Shown here one piece after another: positions 8,570 through 18,073 of a stretch of DNA of 64,000 bases. A program made the translations under genes and the position numbers. The notes under the pieces were generated by a model, which was not told where the DNA came from, did not search any database, and saw only the letters and a list, made by a program, of their open reading frames with translations. Each line of letters starts with the position of its first letter. Position 1 is the stretch's first letter. This stretch comes from VFKU01 sp964411925 (GTDB taxonomy: Bacteria > Hydrogenedentota > Hydrogenedentia > Hydrogenedentales > GCA-2746185), in the NCBI GenBank assembly GCA_964411925.1, contig CAYPNI010000001.1, forward strand, positions 43,738 through 107,737, given 5' to 3'.

Positions 8570-11500
8570 TCAGTAGTCGTATTTCCAGCGTGCGCCGAGG
8601 CCAGCCTGCGAATTCGCCCCGACGGACGTTTCCAATGAGATGCGCGGCGTGACTTCAAGTTCCACGCGCACGCGGCCCGCGTCCACTCCCGAACCCGTCT
8701 CAAACTCGACGAAAATGTTGTCGGCAAGATACTTCCCGACGCTGAGCACCGCGCCCTCTTCGCCGGACTCGATGTCCAGCGTATCGATGATGGGAAGCCG
8801 GGACGGCCCCGAGAAGAACGGAATGCCTTCGAGGGTGCCTGAAAGCATCGCGGCCGCGCGTGCCATCTGGAATGCCTGCAACGGGCTGATCTCGGTGACA
8901 TTCTTGCCAAAGAGCACGCGCGACAGCACTTCGTCCTGCGACAACGGCGGACTGGACGTGAGATCAACGTCCAATTGTTCGAGTGTGCCGCGAATGGTCA
9001 GCGTCGCATCCAGGTCGTCGCGGCGTGTCGTCGCGGTCAAATCCAGATACGCGAAGGTGGATTCCTTCGTGTCGAAATCGATCGTGCTTTCCCGCGTAAG
9101 CGTGAAGCGCCGGCCCAGGAAACCGATGTGGCCGCGCACGGGATGGACGGTCCCCTGGACGATGGGCAATTCGAGTGTCCCGCCGACGTGGAGATTGCCT
9201 TGCCATTCAGTGTTCACGTCCTGGGCAAGAATGAACGCGCGTCCGGGGATGTCAATCGAGATGTCGAGCGCGACGTCCGGCAGGCCCAGCGGCTTGCGCG
9301 CCTCGGCGGGCGGTTCCTCGGGCGCAGGCTCGTTCGCGTAGACAATATCGAGCTTGGGGATACTCTCCGTTCGCGAAGGGCGGACGATCGCGTTGGCTTC
9401 TGTCAATGTGAGTTTGCCCGCGATAGCGGCCTCGGCCAACGATCCCTCCGCGCGAAGCATGCCGTCGACCCGGCCGGTCAGGTCATCGCGCTGCACGGGC
9501 CGCACACCCGCCAGGTATATGCGCGCCGAGAACGGAAAATCCTCGGACGCGGCGAGAGACGCTTCGCCCTCCGCGGTGAGCGTGCCCCCTGCGCCGTCCG
9601 TGGCCGCGAGCCGCGTCAACGTCAGGCGCTCGTTGTTTCCGGCGATGTCAGCGTTGACCCCTTCGAGAATTGTGCCGGTTTCTTTGTTCTCGTATCGCGC
9701 ATCCACCAACCGGGCGCCCCCCGTTACCGCGGGATGGTTAGGCGTTCCGGCGAGGCTGACGTCCGCCGTAAATCGGCCGGTCAGATCGTGGATCTCGGTG
9801 ATCCACACGCGCGGAACTGCTGCGAGGTCCAGGTCCGCCCGCATTGCGCCGTTCCAGGCGGCGTGTTCGTCCATGCGCGGCACCAGCGTGTCGCCGGGCG
9901 ACAGTGCAAACGCGAACGACATTTCCGCATGGCCGCCGTCAATCATCGAAGCCCGAGTCAGCGTCTCCACCCGGTCGGGGCGCAGCGTCGCGGTCACGTC
10001 CATTTGTGCCGCCGGAGCGGCGGACTCGTTCATTGCTTGCGAGCGCAAGTCCCGGACGGCGACGACCAGCGTGCCCCCGAGCGCGCCGGACTCGCCTGCC
10101 AGCGCCAGATTTCCGGACAGCGTGCCGGTCGCGATCGGGATTTCGAACACGCGCAGCGCGGTCAGCGGCAGCGCGTCCCATTCCGCGGAAACGTCCGCGC
10201 GCGATGGCGCCCAGTCGCCGCGGACGTCGATCCCCCCCTCGCCAAAGGTCAGGCTCGTGTCGTGAATACGGACGCCATCCTCCATGAATACGACTTGCGT
10301 CGGGCGCGCGAGCGCGATGGGAAACTCCTCGAGCCGGCCGGTAAGTTCTGCGACGCGGAGGACTCGCTCGGCGGAGTTCCAGTCGCCGCGAAGGGCGCCA
10401 TCGAAGGGGATCGACTTCTGGATGTCGCCCGCGAGGATGGCCTCGAACTGAACGTCCTGTTCGAAGCCGGCTTGCCCGTCCAAGCGGGTGAGCCGCAGGT
10501 CGCCGCGTTCGAGATCCCGAGCGGTTACTTCTAAACGGCCGCGGGGAGAGTCGAATGGACGGGCGATTTCTCCAGTCGCGTCGAGCGTTGCGAGCGATGC
10601 GTAGGGCGTGACGAGGTTGTGCGCGTTTGCGTTCACACGCAGGGCCCCTTCGCCATTGGGGTCGAGCGCCAGCGATACATTCGCTTCGCCCCTCAGTTCG
10701 ACGGACACGACGCGCCCCACGCGCTCGAGTTGTGGAACCGACGCGTCAACGTCAAGCGCTCTGACGCCGCCGTCCGCGTTCCAGACACCCGACGCGCGCA
10801 GCACGTTGTCGCCGTTCGCCGCGTCAAGTCGATCGACGGTGAGCTCTGAATTCTCATACCGAAGTGTCGACTGAACCACCAAGCGCTCGTCGTTCGTTGA
10901 TGCGTTCACAACCGCGTCGGCGCGCAGGTCGTCGATCGCCCCCTGCGCTTCGACCCGGCCGTCCAGGATTGCGACGACAAATTCGCCAACGCCCGCATCG
11001 TCGGCACGCGCTTGCAGCGTCCCGTGGAACGCGTCAAGCGTTCCCCTCGCACGGAACCCAAGCCGCGCGGACCCTTGCACCGATTGGCCAAGCACGTCGC
11101 TGAAACAGCCGAGATCGTCCGTGTTTCCCTCGACGTCCACCACGAACTCTTGCGAATCCACGGCGTACGAGGCACCGCCCCGGACACGTGCGAATTGTGA
11201 TTCTGCGGTAAGTTCGTCGAGCGCCAACGCACCGTCGGCATAGGAGAAATCGGAGGCGAGGTTCAGGTGCGAGCCCACTGCGGCCACCGCGGCGTCGGGA
11301 AAGCCCGTGGGATCGCGCAGGGTCGCCGTCGTGCTGCCGTTCCAGCCGGTCTCCTGCGCGTAGGCCGCGTCGAGTTGGAGCCTCAGCGATCCATCGTAGG
11401 GCTCGCCTGCGAACGCGGAGTACGGCGCGATCGACGCGGCTGAGGCCGACGCGTGTATTTCCATCCGTTCAAACCCGGCTGACGCATGCCCATCGAATTC

Positions 11501-13143
11501 CGCGGCGAGATTGTCGTCGCCGGCGGTGCCGCCGGTCAGGGTAAATCCGCCGTTGTCGTCGCGGGCGACCCGCGCGGACAGTCGGACGGCGTCCTGGGTG
11601 TCGTCTCCAAATCGAACGGGACCCACGCTCCCCTCGACCTTGGCGGTAAGACTGTCGAGCAGGTCGCGCTGCCAAGGCCCGAACTCGCCATCGGCCGTAA
11701 TAACGGCCGTCTCGATGCGCACGTCCGCCCGCTCGACCTCCGAGAGCGCCACGCGCGCGTTCAGCCGAGTGCTTGACGCGTCACCGCGGATGTCCGCGGT
11801 CAGAGTGCCCGTTCCGTGGACATCGAAGTCGAACCATTCGCCGAGCGGGGCGGCATCGTTGATGTTCACGAGGACGGATGCCGTGAGTTCCTCGTCATCG
11901 AGTGCGATGCGGGCGGATGCGTCGACGCCCGCCCAATCCGTATCGAGAGTTATCCTGTCGGCGGTGACGACCGAAGTTTCCGGATCGATCGCGCCTTCGA
12001 ACCGGGCGGCAATGCGTTCGTCCGCGAGCGACTCGAAGTTCTGCGGCAGGACGAACGCCGGGAGATTGAGATCCCCGCCGGCATCGAGCGCAATCGTGTC
12101 GCCGAACGCCACGACGGCCTGCGCGTCGATCGCGTCTTGCTCGCCGACGCGACCGGCAATCTTCCACTGCTGGCGGCGCCACTGGCCGGCGCCGTCTCCG
12201 TGAACGAGGACGGGATGAGGATCGCCGTCGGACGACTGCCCGAAGAGTTGGAGAGCATCCGCGTGCGCGAATTCAAAGGAGCCCTCGAAGTCATCCTGCT
12301 CGAAGTGCGCGAATCCGGCGACGTCGAGAGAGGCTGACGCCGTCTGCACGCGGCCGGTCTGAATCTCGACGCGGCCCTCCGGTGACAGCGAGGCGAGTAA
12401 TGCGAACGATCCCTCGCCGCCAANNNNNNNNNNNNNNNNNNNNNNNNNNNNNNNNNNNNNNNNNNNNNNNNNNNNNNNNNNNNNNNNNNNNNNNNNNNNN
12501 NNNNNNNNNNNNNNNNNNNNNNNCCGTCCAGCACGATATCGGCGCGTGCATGCGTGGTCAGGCTGTCGAGGCGTTCAAGATCAAGCCTGACAGAAATCTC
12601 GCGCGACGCGGACCGGGGCCGGAAATGTCCGCCGAACGAGAACCGGCCCGCCTCGGGAAGCACCTCATCCGAGGCGAACAACTCATCGACCCGCGCGTCG
12701 TCAATGGTCAGCCACGAGGGGAATCGCGGGATCTGGGGAAGTTCCCATCGCGGTTCTTCCTCCGCGCCGGTATTTGGCAAGTTGTGAAGCGCCGCGCGGC
12801 GGATCGTCAGCGACGAGACGTGAATCCGGCCCGTGAGCGCCTGCCAGGGCGACCAGCGCAACGCCGTGTTGTCCACGGTGAGCCATTCCGCATCCTCCTG
12901 AATCAACCCGAGCCGTTCGATCGTCATATTGAACGGAACGAGTCCGCCAACGCCGACCACGCGAACACGATCCGCGCCCGGCGCGCGCACAAATCGCTCG
13001 AGCGCCGCGCCAAACGCCTGTCGCCCGGGCGGAGTCTGCAACAGGCCGAATCCCAGCAGGGGCAGCGCGAGACACACCGAAGCCAGCCATGCCACGCGGC
13101 GAACGCGCCGTCTCCAGGGACGGTTGTCAGAATGACTGGCCAA
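8570..13143 (-). CDS. tamB: TamB-like translocation/assembly protein (DUF490), interrupted by assembly gap
   Basis: One very large gene of over 1490 residues is split by the N run. The N-terminal part (13143-12524) has a basic stretch and a membrane anchor (WLASVCLALPLLGFGLLQ), then a domain typical of AsmA/TamB N-termini. The part after the gap continues the same protein: in frame upstream of 12349 it reads GGEGSFALLASLSPEGRV, so it is not a separate gene. The body is repetitive beta-sheet sequence, as in the TamB beta-taco groove, and the C-terminus has the conserved DUF490 domain ending GLGARWKYDY. The two halves are in different frames if the gap is taken as exactly 100 bases, so its true length is probably different. 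The TTG start at 13143 overlaps the end of tamA by 17 bases. TamB spans the periplasm and works with TamA or BamA in outer-membrane protein or lipid transport. Confidence 0.92.
12424..12523. other. Assembly gap (100 N)
   Basis: A run of exactly 100 N, the conventional placeholder for a scaffold gap of unknown size. It lies inside tamB. Confidence 0.99.
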
Positions 13144-14923
13144 TGCTCACGTAAATCTGGAAGCTGTCGTCCACGTTGTCTCGCTCGATAAGCGGAAATC
13201 CGACATCAAACCGGAACGGTCCGATCGGGCTGAAGTACCGGATGCCGGCGCCCGTGCCGAGCACGATTTCTTCGGAGAAATCGGGCAGACTCGACTCGAA
13301 CGCGGAACCCGCGTCGAGAAACCCGACGATGCCGAACGACTCCGTAAACCGCGCGCGCATCTCGACCGAGGCTTCGAACAGCGAGAGGCCGCCCGTCGGT
13401 TCTCCATCTTCCAGCGGGCCGACGGATTGGAACGGATACCCGCGAATCGATCCGCCGCCGCCGGCGTAGAACCGCTCATCGGCCGGGACCCGATCCATGG
13501 AGTCACCGACGATGCTCCCAATCGTCGCCCGTCCGGCGAGCACCCAGCGCTGTTTGTCGTCGAATGGCTGATAGTACGAACCGGTCAACTGCGTCTTGAG
13601 GAAACGCGACGGTTCTCCGATAACGTCAATGAATGGCTCTGTTTCAGCGGCGAGCCGGAACCCGCGCGTGGGATCAAGCTTGCTGTTAGACCGATCCCAG
13701 GTCAACCGCAAAGGAAACGAAACAAACTGGAACGTATCCGTCACGTCAAGTTGTTCGACTTCCGAGTACCGAAGTGCCACGCCCCCGGCACCGGTCAGGC
13801 GCTCCGTGAAGTCGCGTTCGAAAATCGCACTGAGCGAGACCCGCTGCGTTGTGAACGCGTCCGGCGTATACCTGCCGCCCTCGAGCGCCAGATTGAGGCG
13901 TTGCCCCTGCCGCTGCAAGAAACGCTCGAGGGTGAGCGTGAGTGTTGACTCCTGGCGTGTCTCTCCCAGCCGGGTCTCCCAATTGAATCGGTGGCCAAGC
14001 CCCCACAGATTGCGCAGCTCCCACTCAATGACGGAGCCGAAGCCCTCGTCGGTGTTGTATTCGAGGCCGAGTGAGATGGTCCGGTGTTTCCGTTCGACGA
14101 CTTCGAGTTCGATGGGAATTTCGCCCTCCGGCGTCACGGCCTCTCCCGGTTCGAGCCGAACGACGGAGAACAACTGCGTGTCGTAGAGGCGTTTGCGGTA
14201 CTTCTCGAATACGCGCGCATCGTATAGATCCCCGTCGCCCCAGGGCACCTCGATCTCGACGACGGAGGCGTCCACTTTATTCAAACCGGTCACCTGAAGT
14301 TCGCCGAAGATCGCCTTGTCACCGAGATCGACCGTGAAGCGGACATCCATGGTGTGCAGCGTACGATCGACGATCGTTTCACGATCGGTCACCGCGCCGA
14401 ACGGGTAGCCGCGGGTGCGCACGTGCGCGGTCAAGCGGCGCTGCGCATCGAGGACTAGCTGGGCACGGGCAGGCGCGCCGTGCTCGAGCCCGATCTCCGC
14501 CAATCCCGGCAGCACGCCGTCCGGGGCATCACCCGCGGGTTCTATCGAGAGCGCGTCTAACGTGTACTGCGGCCCCAGTTCGATTTCGAACCGCGCGACA
14601 ATCTCCGGCGTCTGCTCGACTACGTCTGTCTCGATCGTCGCGGAGTAGTAGCCCTCTGCATGTAGCGCGTTCAGGAATACTTCGACGTCCCGTTCCATGC
14701 GCCGGCGCAGATGCACAACGGTGGCGGGCCGGTCCTTTCGGTTTTCGATGGTTTCCGAGAGCTTCTTGAGTTGCTTTTGAAGCGCTGAGTCTTCCAGACC
14801 GACGATCTCGACGGAGTAGACGAGGCCGCGCGGCTCGGACTGCGCAGACACCGGCCAACCGACAGACCACGCCAAAATCGCCGCGAGTGCGGTTAAACTG
14901 GTGCGCTGCACGTCGAAATCCAC
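13127..14923 (-). CDS. tamA: TamA/BamA-family outer-membrane protein (Omp85)
   Basis: 598 residues, close to the usual TamA length. A signal peptide (cleavage near PVSAQSEP) is followed by about three POTRA domains (about 35-275) and a 16-strand-type Omp85 barrel. Visible family marks are FGELQVTGLNKV and YDTQLFSVVRLE in the last POTRA, SLGLEYNTDEGFG at the entry to the barrel, and FYAGGGGSIRGYPFQSVGP, which contains the conserved RGY/F motif of the barrel lid loop. The protein ends with a barrel strand (FQIYVSIGQSF) terminating in aromatic Phe, as outer-membrane proteins do. It is directly followed by tamB, with a 17-base overlap, forming the classic tamA-tamB operon. It could also be called BamA-like, but the length, POTRA number and TamB neighbour favour TamA. 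Confidence 0.92.
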   Translation of the reverse strand: MDFDVQRTSLTALAAILAWSVGWPVSAQSEPRGLVYSVEIVGLEDSALQKQLKKLSETIENRKDRPATVVHLRRRMERDVEVFLNALHAEGYYSATIETDVVEQTPEIVARFEIELGPQYTLDALSIEPAGDAPDGVLPGLAEIGLEHGAPARAQLVLDAQRRLTAHVRTRGYPFGAVTDRETIVDRTLHTMDVRFTVDLGDKAIFGELQVTGLNKVDASVVEIEVPWGDGDLYDARVFEKYRKRLYDTQLFSVVRLEPGEAVTPEGEIPIELEVVERKHRTISLGLEYNTDEGFGSVIEWELRNLWGLGHRFNWETRLGETRQESTLTLTLERFLQRQGQRLNLALEGGRYTPDAFTTQRVSLSAIFERDFTERLTGAGGVALRYSEVEQLDVTDTFQFVSFPLRLTWDRSNSKLDPTRGFRLAAETEPFIDVIGEPSRFLKTQLTGSYYQPFDDKQRWVLAGRATIGSIVGDSMDRVPADERFYAGGGGSIRGYPFQSVGPLEDGEPTGGLSLFEASVEMRARFTESFGIVGFLDAGSAFESSLPDFSEEIVLGTGAGIRYFSPIGPFRFDVGFPLIERDNVDDSFQIYVSIGQSF

Positions 14924-15271
14924 TGTGGCGAACGCGTTTTCCCGACCATTTCAGAATTCCCGACCGTCAGGCCCGCCGCGATCGTTGGCAGGCAGGCTCA
15001 CTCTACCTTAGCAAGCCTCGCTATCGCGTGCGCCAATGCGCCACACCGCTGCGCGCTGAAGTGGTAGGCCCCGTTAATCCGAACGTAATGGAAGTCTCGC
15101 GAGGGCGTCACAAGAATGCCAGCGCCGGCGATTCGGCGCGCTACAGCGCTATAGGCGGGATGCGGCGCTTCACCTGCGTTAATGCGTGAGCGGTATTGAC
15201 GCAGCTCGACGCGTCGCGCATGCCCCGGAATCCATCAAGAGGTCTGGCGCGGCGGCGGGAAACACAGATGA
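14924..15271. other. Intergenic region, no gene recognised
   Basis: These 348 bases lie upstream of tamA and downstream of the alpha-E gene, all on the minus strand. Short open frames here have no protein-like composition. The stretch presumably carries the tamA promoter and the terminator of the ATP-grasp/alpha-E operon, but I see no clear consensus promoter or terminator hairpin. Confidence 0.5.
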
Positions 15272-16291
15272 CTACGCTTCGGAGGTCGCGTTTTGGCGGG
15301 CTGCGGGGTCGGCCGCGACGGCCTCGGGCGGAGACGGGGACGCTTCGTTCGCGCGGCTTGCGAAGAACGCTTCGTGAATGTCCGCGCCGATCTTGTTGAT
15401 CTTGATCTGTAACGAGTCAACGAATTCGTGCAATCCCATATCGATCACGTCGTCCACGCGGGCACAGGCGAGCAACGAGCGGAGTTGATCGCAACTGCGT
15501 TCGGCGTCGTTCACATACACACCGCGCGGCGAGCCGGACAGCCGATCGACCGACTCCTGGACCATCTCGACGCAATAGCGGACCGACCGCGGGAACTGGT
15601 TGTCCAGGAGGAGGAACTCCACGACGCTGCGCGGATCGATCTGGCCGTACCGCTGGCGATACGCCTGCAGAGCGCTGACGGATCGCAGCAAAGCGGACCA
15701 CTGGATGTTGTCCAGCCGGCCGCCGATGTCGTCCACGGAGGGCAGCAGGTAGAAGTACTTGACGTCGAGCACGCGCGAGGTCTTGTCCGCCCGTTCGAGC
15801 ATCCGCCCGGCGCGGCAAAAATGCCAGCCGTCGTCGTGGGTCATCGTGGTCAGCGTGCGGCCGATGAACTCGTTGCTCTCCTTGATGACGACCTCGAAAA
15901 ATCCGTGCGGAGAGAGCTGGACGGCGCGGTTCTGCGAAGCATCGCGGACTTGCTGGTAGAACGTGTTGACCTGTTCCCACAAGTCCGCGGGGATAATCTC
16001 GCGGATGGACCGCGCGTTTTCGCGCGCGGCCCGCAGGCACGCGTGGATCGAGTTGGGATATTCGGGATCGAAGGCGAGAAACTGCATCACGCTGGATTCG
16101 TTCGCCTCGCCGTAGCGTTCGGTGAACAACTCGTCGTCCGCCGTGATGCTTACGAGCGGCTGCCACTGCGGACCGCTCGCCGCATGATCGAGCATGAGGT
16201 GCCAGTTGACGTTCACGACGCGCGCGGTGTTCTCCGCGCGCTCGATGTAGCGGCACATCCAGTAGATCGATTCGGCGACTCGGCTCAGCAT
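15272..16291 (-). CDS. Alpha-E domain protein (DUF403)
   Basis: 339 residues, all-helical alpha-E family (DUF403, COG2307). The N-terminus MLSRVAESIYWMCRYIERAE is the family signature, where the conserved Arg and Glu residues recur as a repeat (WHFCRAGRMLERADKTSRV in the second half). The C-terminal tail after about residue 318 is Ala/Pro/Ser-rich and probably disordered. The biochemical function is not known; genes of this family are nearly always next to circularly permuted ATP-grasp enzymes and transglutaminase-like proteins, and are predicted to take part in non-ribosomal peptide formation or tagging. Here it lies 9 bases downstream of the ATP-grasp gene and is clearly its operon partner. 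The ATG at 16291 begins exactly at the signature. Confidence 0.93.
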   Translation of the reverse strand: MLSRVAESIYWMCRYIERAENTARVVNVNWHLMLDHAASGPQWQPLVSITADDELFTERYGEANESSVMQFLAFDPEYPNSIHACLRAARENARSIREIIPADLWEQVNTFYQQVRDASQNRAVQLSPHGFFEVVIKESNEFIGRTLTTMTHDDGWHFCRAGRMLERADKTSRVLDVKYFYLLPSVDDIGGRLDNIQWSALLRSVSALQAYRQRYGQIDPRSVVEFLLLDNQFPRSVRYCVEMVQESVDRLSGSPRGVYVNDAERSCDQLRSLLACARVDDVIDMGLHEFVDSLQIKINKIGADIHEAFFASRANEASPSPPEAVAADPAARQNATSEA

Positions 16292-16300
16292 AACGGCCCG

Positions 16301-17734
16301 CTACACTCCCAGCACCCAGGTATCTTTGGAGCCCCCGCCCTGCGACGAATTCACCACCAGCGAGCCTTTTCTCAGCGCGACGCGCGTCAACGCTCCGGGA
16401 AGGACGAACACGTCGTCGTCGTACAGCGCGTAGGGCCGCAGATCGACGTGGCGTCCCTCGAACCCGTCGCCGCAGATCGTCGGCACGCGGGAGAGCGAAA
16501 GCGTGGGCTGGGCGACGAAGTTGCGCGGGTTGTGTTCGATCCGCAGCCGGCATTCCTCCCGCTGGTTGGCCGACGAATGCGGGCCGACCATGATGCCGGT
16601 GCCGCCGGACTCGTTCGCCGGCTTGACGACGAGGTCCTTCAGATGCTCCATGACGAACTTTCGTTGCGCGGGATCGCCGCAGAGATAGGTCGGGACGTTG
16701 GGTATGATCGCGTCTTCCCCGAGGTAATACTTGATGATCTTCGGCACGTACGCGTAGACGACTTTGTCGTCGGCAACGCCCGTACCGGGCGCATTCGCCA
16801 GCGCGACGCGGCCCGCCTTGTACACGTCCATCAGCCCCGGCACGCCGAGCATCGAATCGGGCCGGAACGTCAGCGGATCGAGGAAGTCGTCGTCGATGCG
16901 GCGGTAAATGACATCGACCCGTTCGAGCCCGCGGGTCGTGCGCATTTTGACGTAACCCTCGTCCACGACGAGGTCGCAGCCCTCGACGAGTTCGACGCCC
17001 ATTTGCATGGCGAGGAACGAATGCTCGAAGTACGCGCTGTTGTAGCAGCCGGGGGTCAGCACCGCGATCTCGGGGCGGTCGCGACTCTCGGGCGCGAGAT
17101 ATTGCAGCATTCGCAACAGCCGGCTCGGATACTCCTCGACCGCGCGCACGCGGATGTTCCGGAAGAAATTCGGCAGCGTGCGTTTCATGATTTCGCGATT
17201 CTCGAGCACATAGGACACACCGGACGGGCACCGCATGTTGTCCTCGAGCACGTAGATTTGCCCGTCGCTGTTGCGCACAAGATCGATACCCGTCACGTGG
17301 CACCAGATCCCCTTGGGCGGATGCAGGCCGACGCATTCGCGGCGGAACCCGGGTGACTGCGCGATGATTTCCCGCGGGACGACGCCGTCCTTGATGATTA
17401 GTTGGTCGTGATACAAATCGTTGATGAACGTGTTCAGCGCAACGATTCGCTGGCGCAGCCCCCTTTCGATCCACTCCCACTCGGAACTGGAAATTATGCG
17501 TGGGATCAGATCGAACGGAAAGATCCGCTCGGTGTTGCCGTCATCGGTCTTGAGCGTGAACGTGATGCCGAGATCCTGCAGCGCCCGTTCCGCATTTCGC
17601 TGCCAGCGGAGCAGGTCCGCGTTTTCGATCGCCGCGAACTCGTCCACGATCCATTTCATGCCGGCGCGCGCCACGCCGGGCTCGACCAGCATCTCGTCGA
17701 AGAAGCCCTCGGTCTCGTACGTATCGAACAACAT
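16301..17734 (-). CDS. Stand-alone circularly permuted ATP-grasp protein (DUF404/DUF407)
   Basis: 477 residues of the circularly permuted ATP-grasp family (COG2308). Motifs visible: FPFDLIPRIISSSEW (72-86), VLEDNMRCPSGVSYVLENR (162-180), RVDVIYRRIDDDFLDP (272-287) and the nucleotide-binding VVKPANESGGTG with Lys371, then LRPYALYDD and VLPGALTRVALRKGS near the end. All expected ATP-grasp features are present, so it is probably an active carboxylate-amine ligase; the substrate is unknown. A good ribosome site (GGAGG) lies about 9 bases before the ATG at 17734. The alpha-E gene follows after 9 bases. The gene diverges from a second ATP-grasp gene fused to an alpha-E domain; compare that entry, where the nucleotide-binding Lys is lost. 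Confidence 0.93.
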   Translation of the reverse strand: MLFDTYETEGFFDEMLVEPGVARAGMKWIVDEFAAIENADLLRWQRNAERALQDLGITFTLKTDDGNTERIFPFDLIPRIISSSEWEWIERGLRQRIVALNTFINDLYHDQLIIKDGVVPREIIAQSPGFRRECVGLHPPKGIWCHVTGIDLVRNSDGQIYVLEDNMRCPSGVSYVLENREIMKRTLPNFFRNIRVRAVEEYPSRLLRMLQYLAPESRDRPEIAVLTPGCYNSAYFEHSFLAMQMGVELVEGCDLVVDEGYVKMRTTRGLERVDVIYRRIDDDFLDPLTFRPDSMLGVPGLMDVYKAGRVALANAPGTGVADDKVVYAYVPKIIKYYLGEDAIIPNVPTYLCGDPAQRKFVMEHLKDLVVKPANESGGTGIMVGPHSSANQREECRLRIEHNPRNFVAQPTLSLSRVPTICGDGFEGRHVDLRPYALYDDDVFVLPGALTRVALRKGSLVVNSSQGGGSKDTWVLGV

Positions 17735-18073
17735 GACGCCGCACCTCCACTCGTCCGCCTACCTTGGCGTAGGGAACTGCGGACATTCCTACCGAAATGT
17801 ACGCAGCACCCACGTCTTTCTACCCGCGCGTCACCGTTCGTTCATCGCCTCGTAGAGGCGCTGCGACGGCGTTTTCGCCCTTGCAGCACGCGCGGTCTTG
17901 AATCGTTTTGAGCAACTTCGGTGCCGGGGCGAAATCTCGCCTCGAATAATCCGACGCGCGGGGTAGGACCGTTCGGCGCGTCGATTGCTACGTCGTCGAT
18001 CGCGGGCGGCGTGAAGTGTTCGGCAGTCCCTTGGCGGACCAGCTGGACCCTCGGCAACGGAGAAACGATCCAG
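17735..18073. other. Intergenic region between the two divergent ATP-grasp genes
   Basis: These 339 bases separate the stand-alone ATP-grasp gene (minus) from the ATP-grasp/alpha-E fusion (plus). An open frame in phase with the fusion gene runs back to 17921, but its translation does not look like protein from this family, so I treat it as leader. Both promoters must be here; I could not identify them with confidence. Confidence 0.5.

Noticed and set aside
8975..10534. Plus-strand open frame of 519 codons inside tamB
   Set aside because: Shadow of TamB; composition rich in Arg and lacking any motif.
12349..12423. A second, separate gene starting at 12349 after the gap
   Set aside because: The frame continues upstream to the N run with TamB-like sequence, so the codon there is an internal Val.
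15417..17480. Long open frames on both strands across the alpha-E/ATP-grasp genes
   Set aside because: They are alternative frames of the two clear genes on the minus strand.
17921..18073. Upstream extension of the ATP-grasp/alpha-E fusion to 17921
   Set aside because: The extra 51 residues do not resemble the family, and a better ribosome site precedes the GTG at 18074; some doubt remains.
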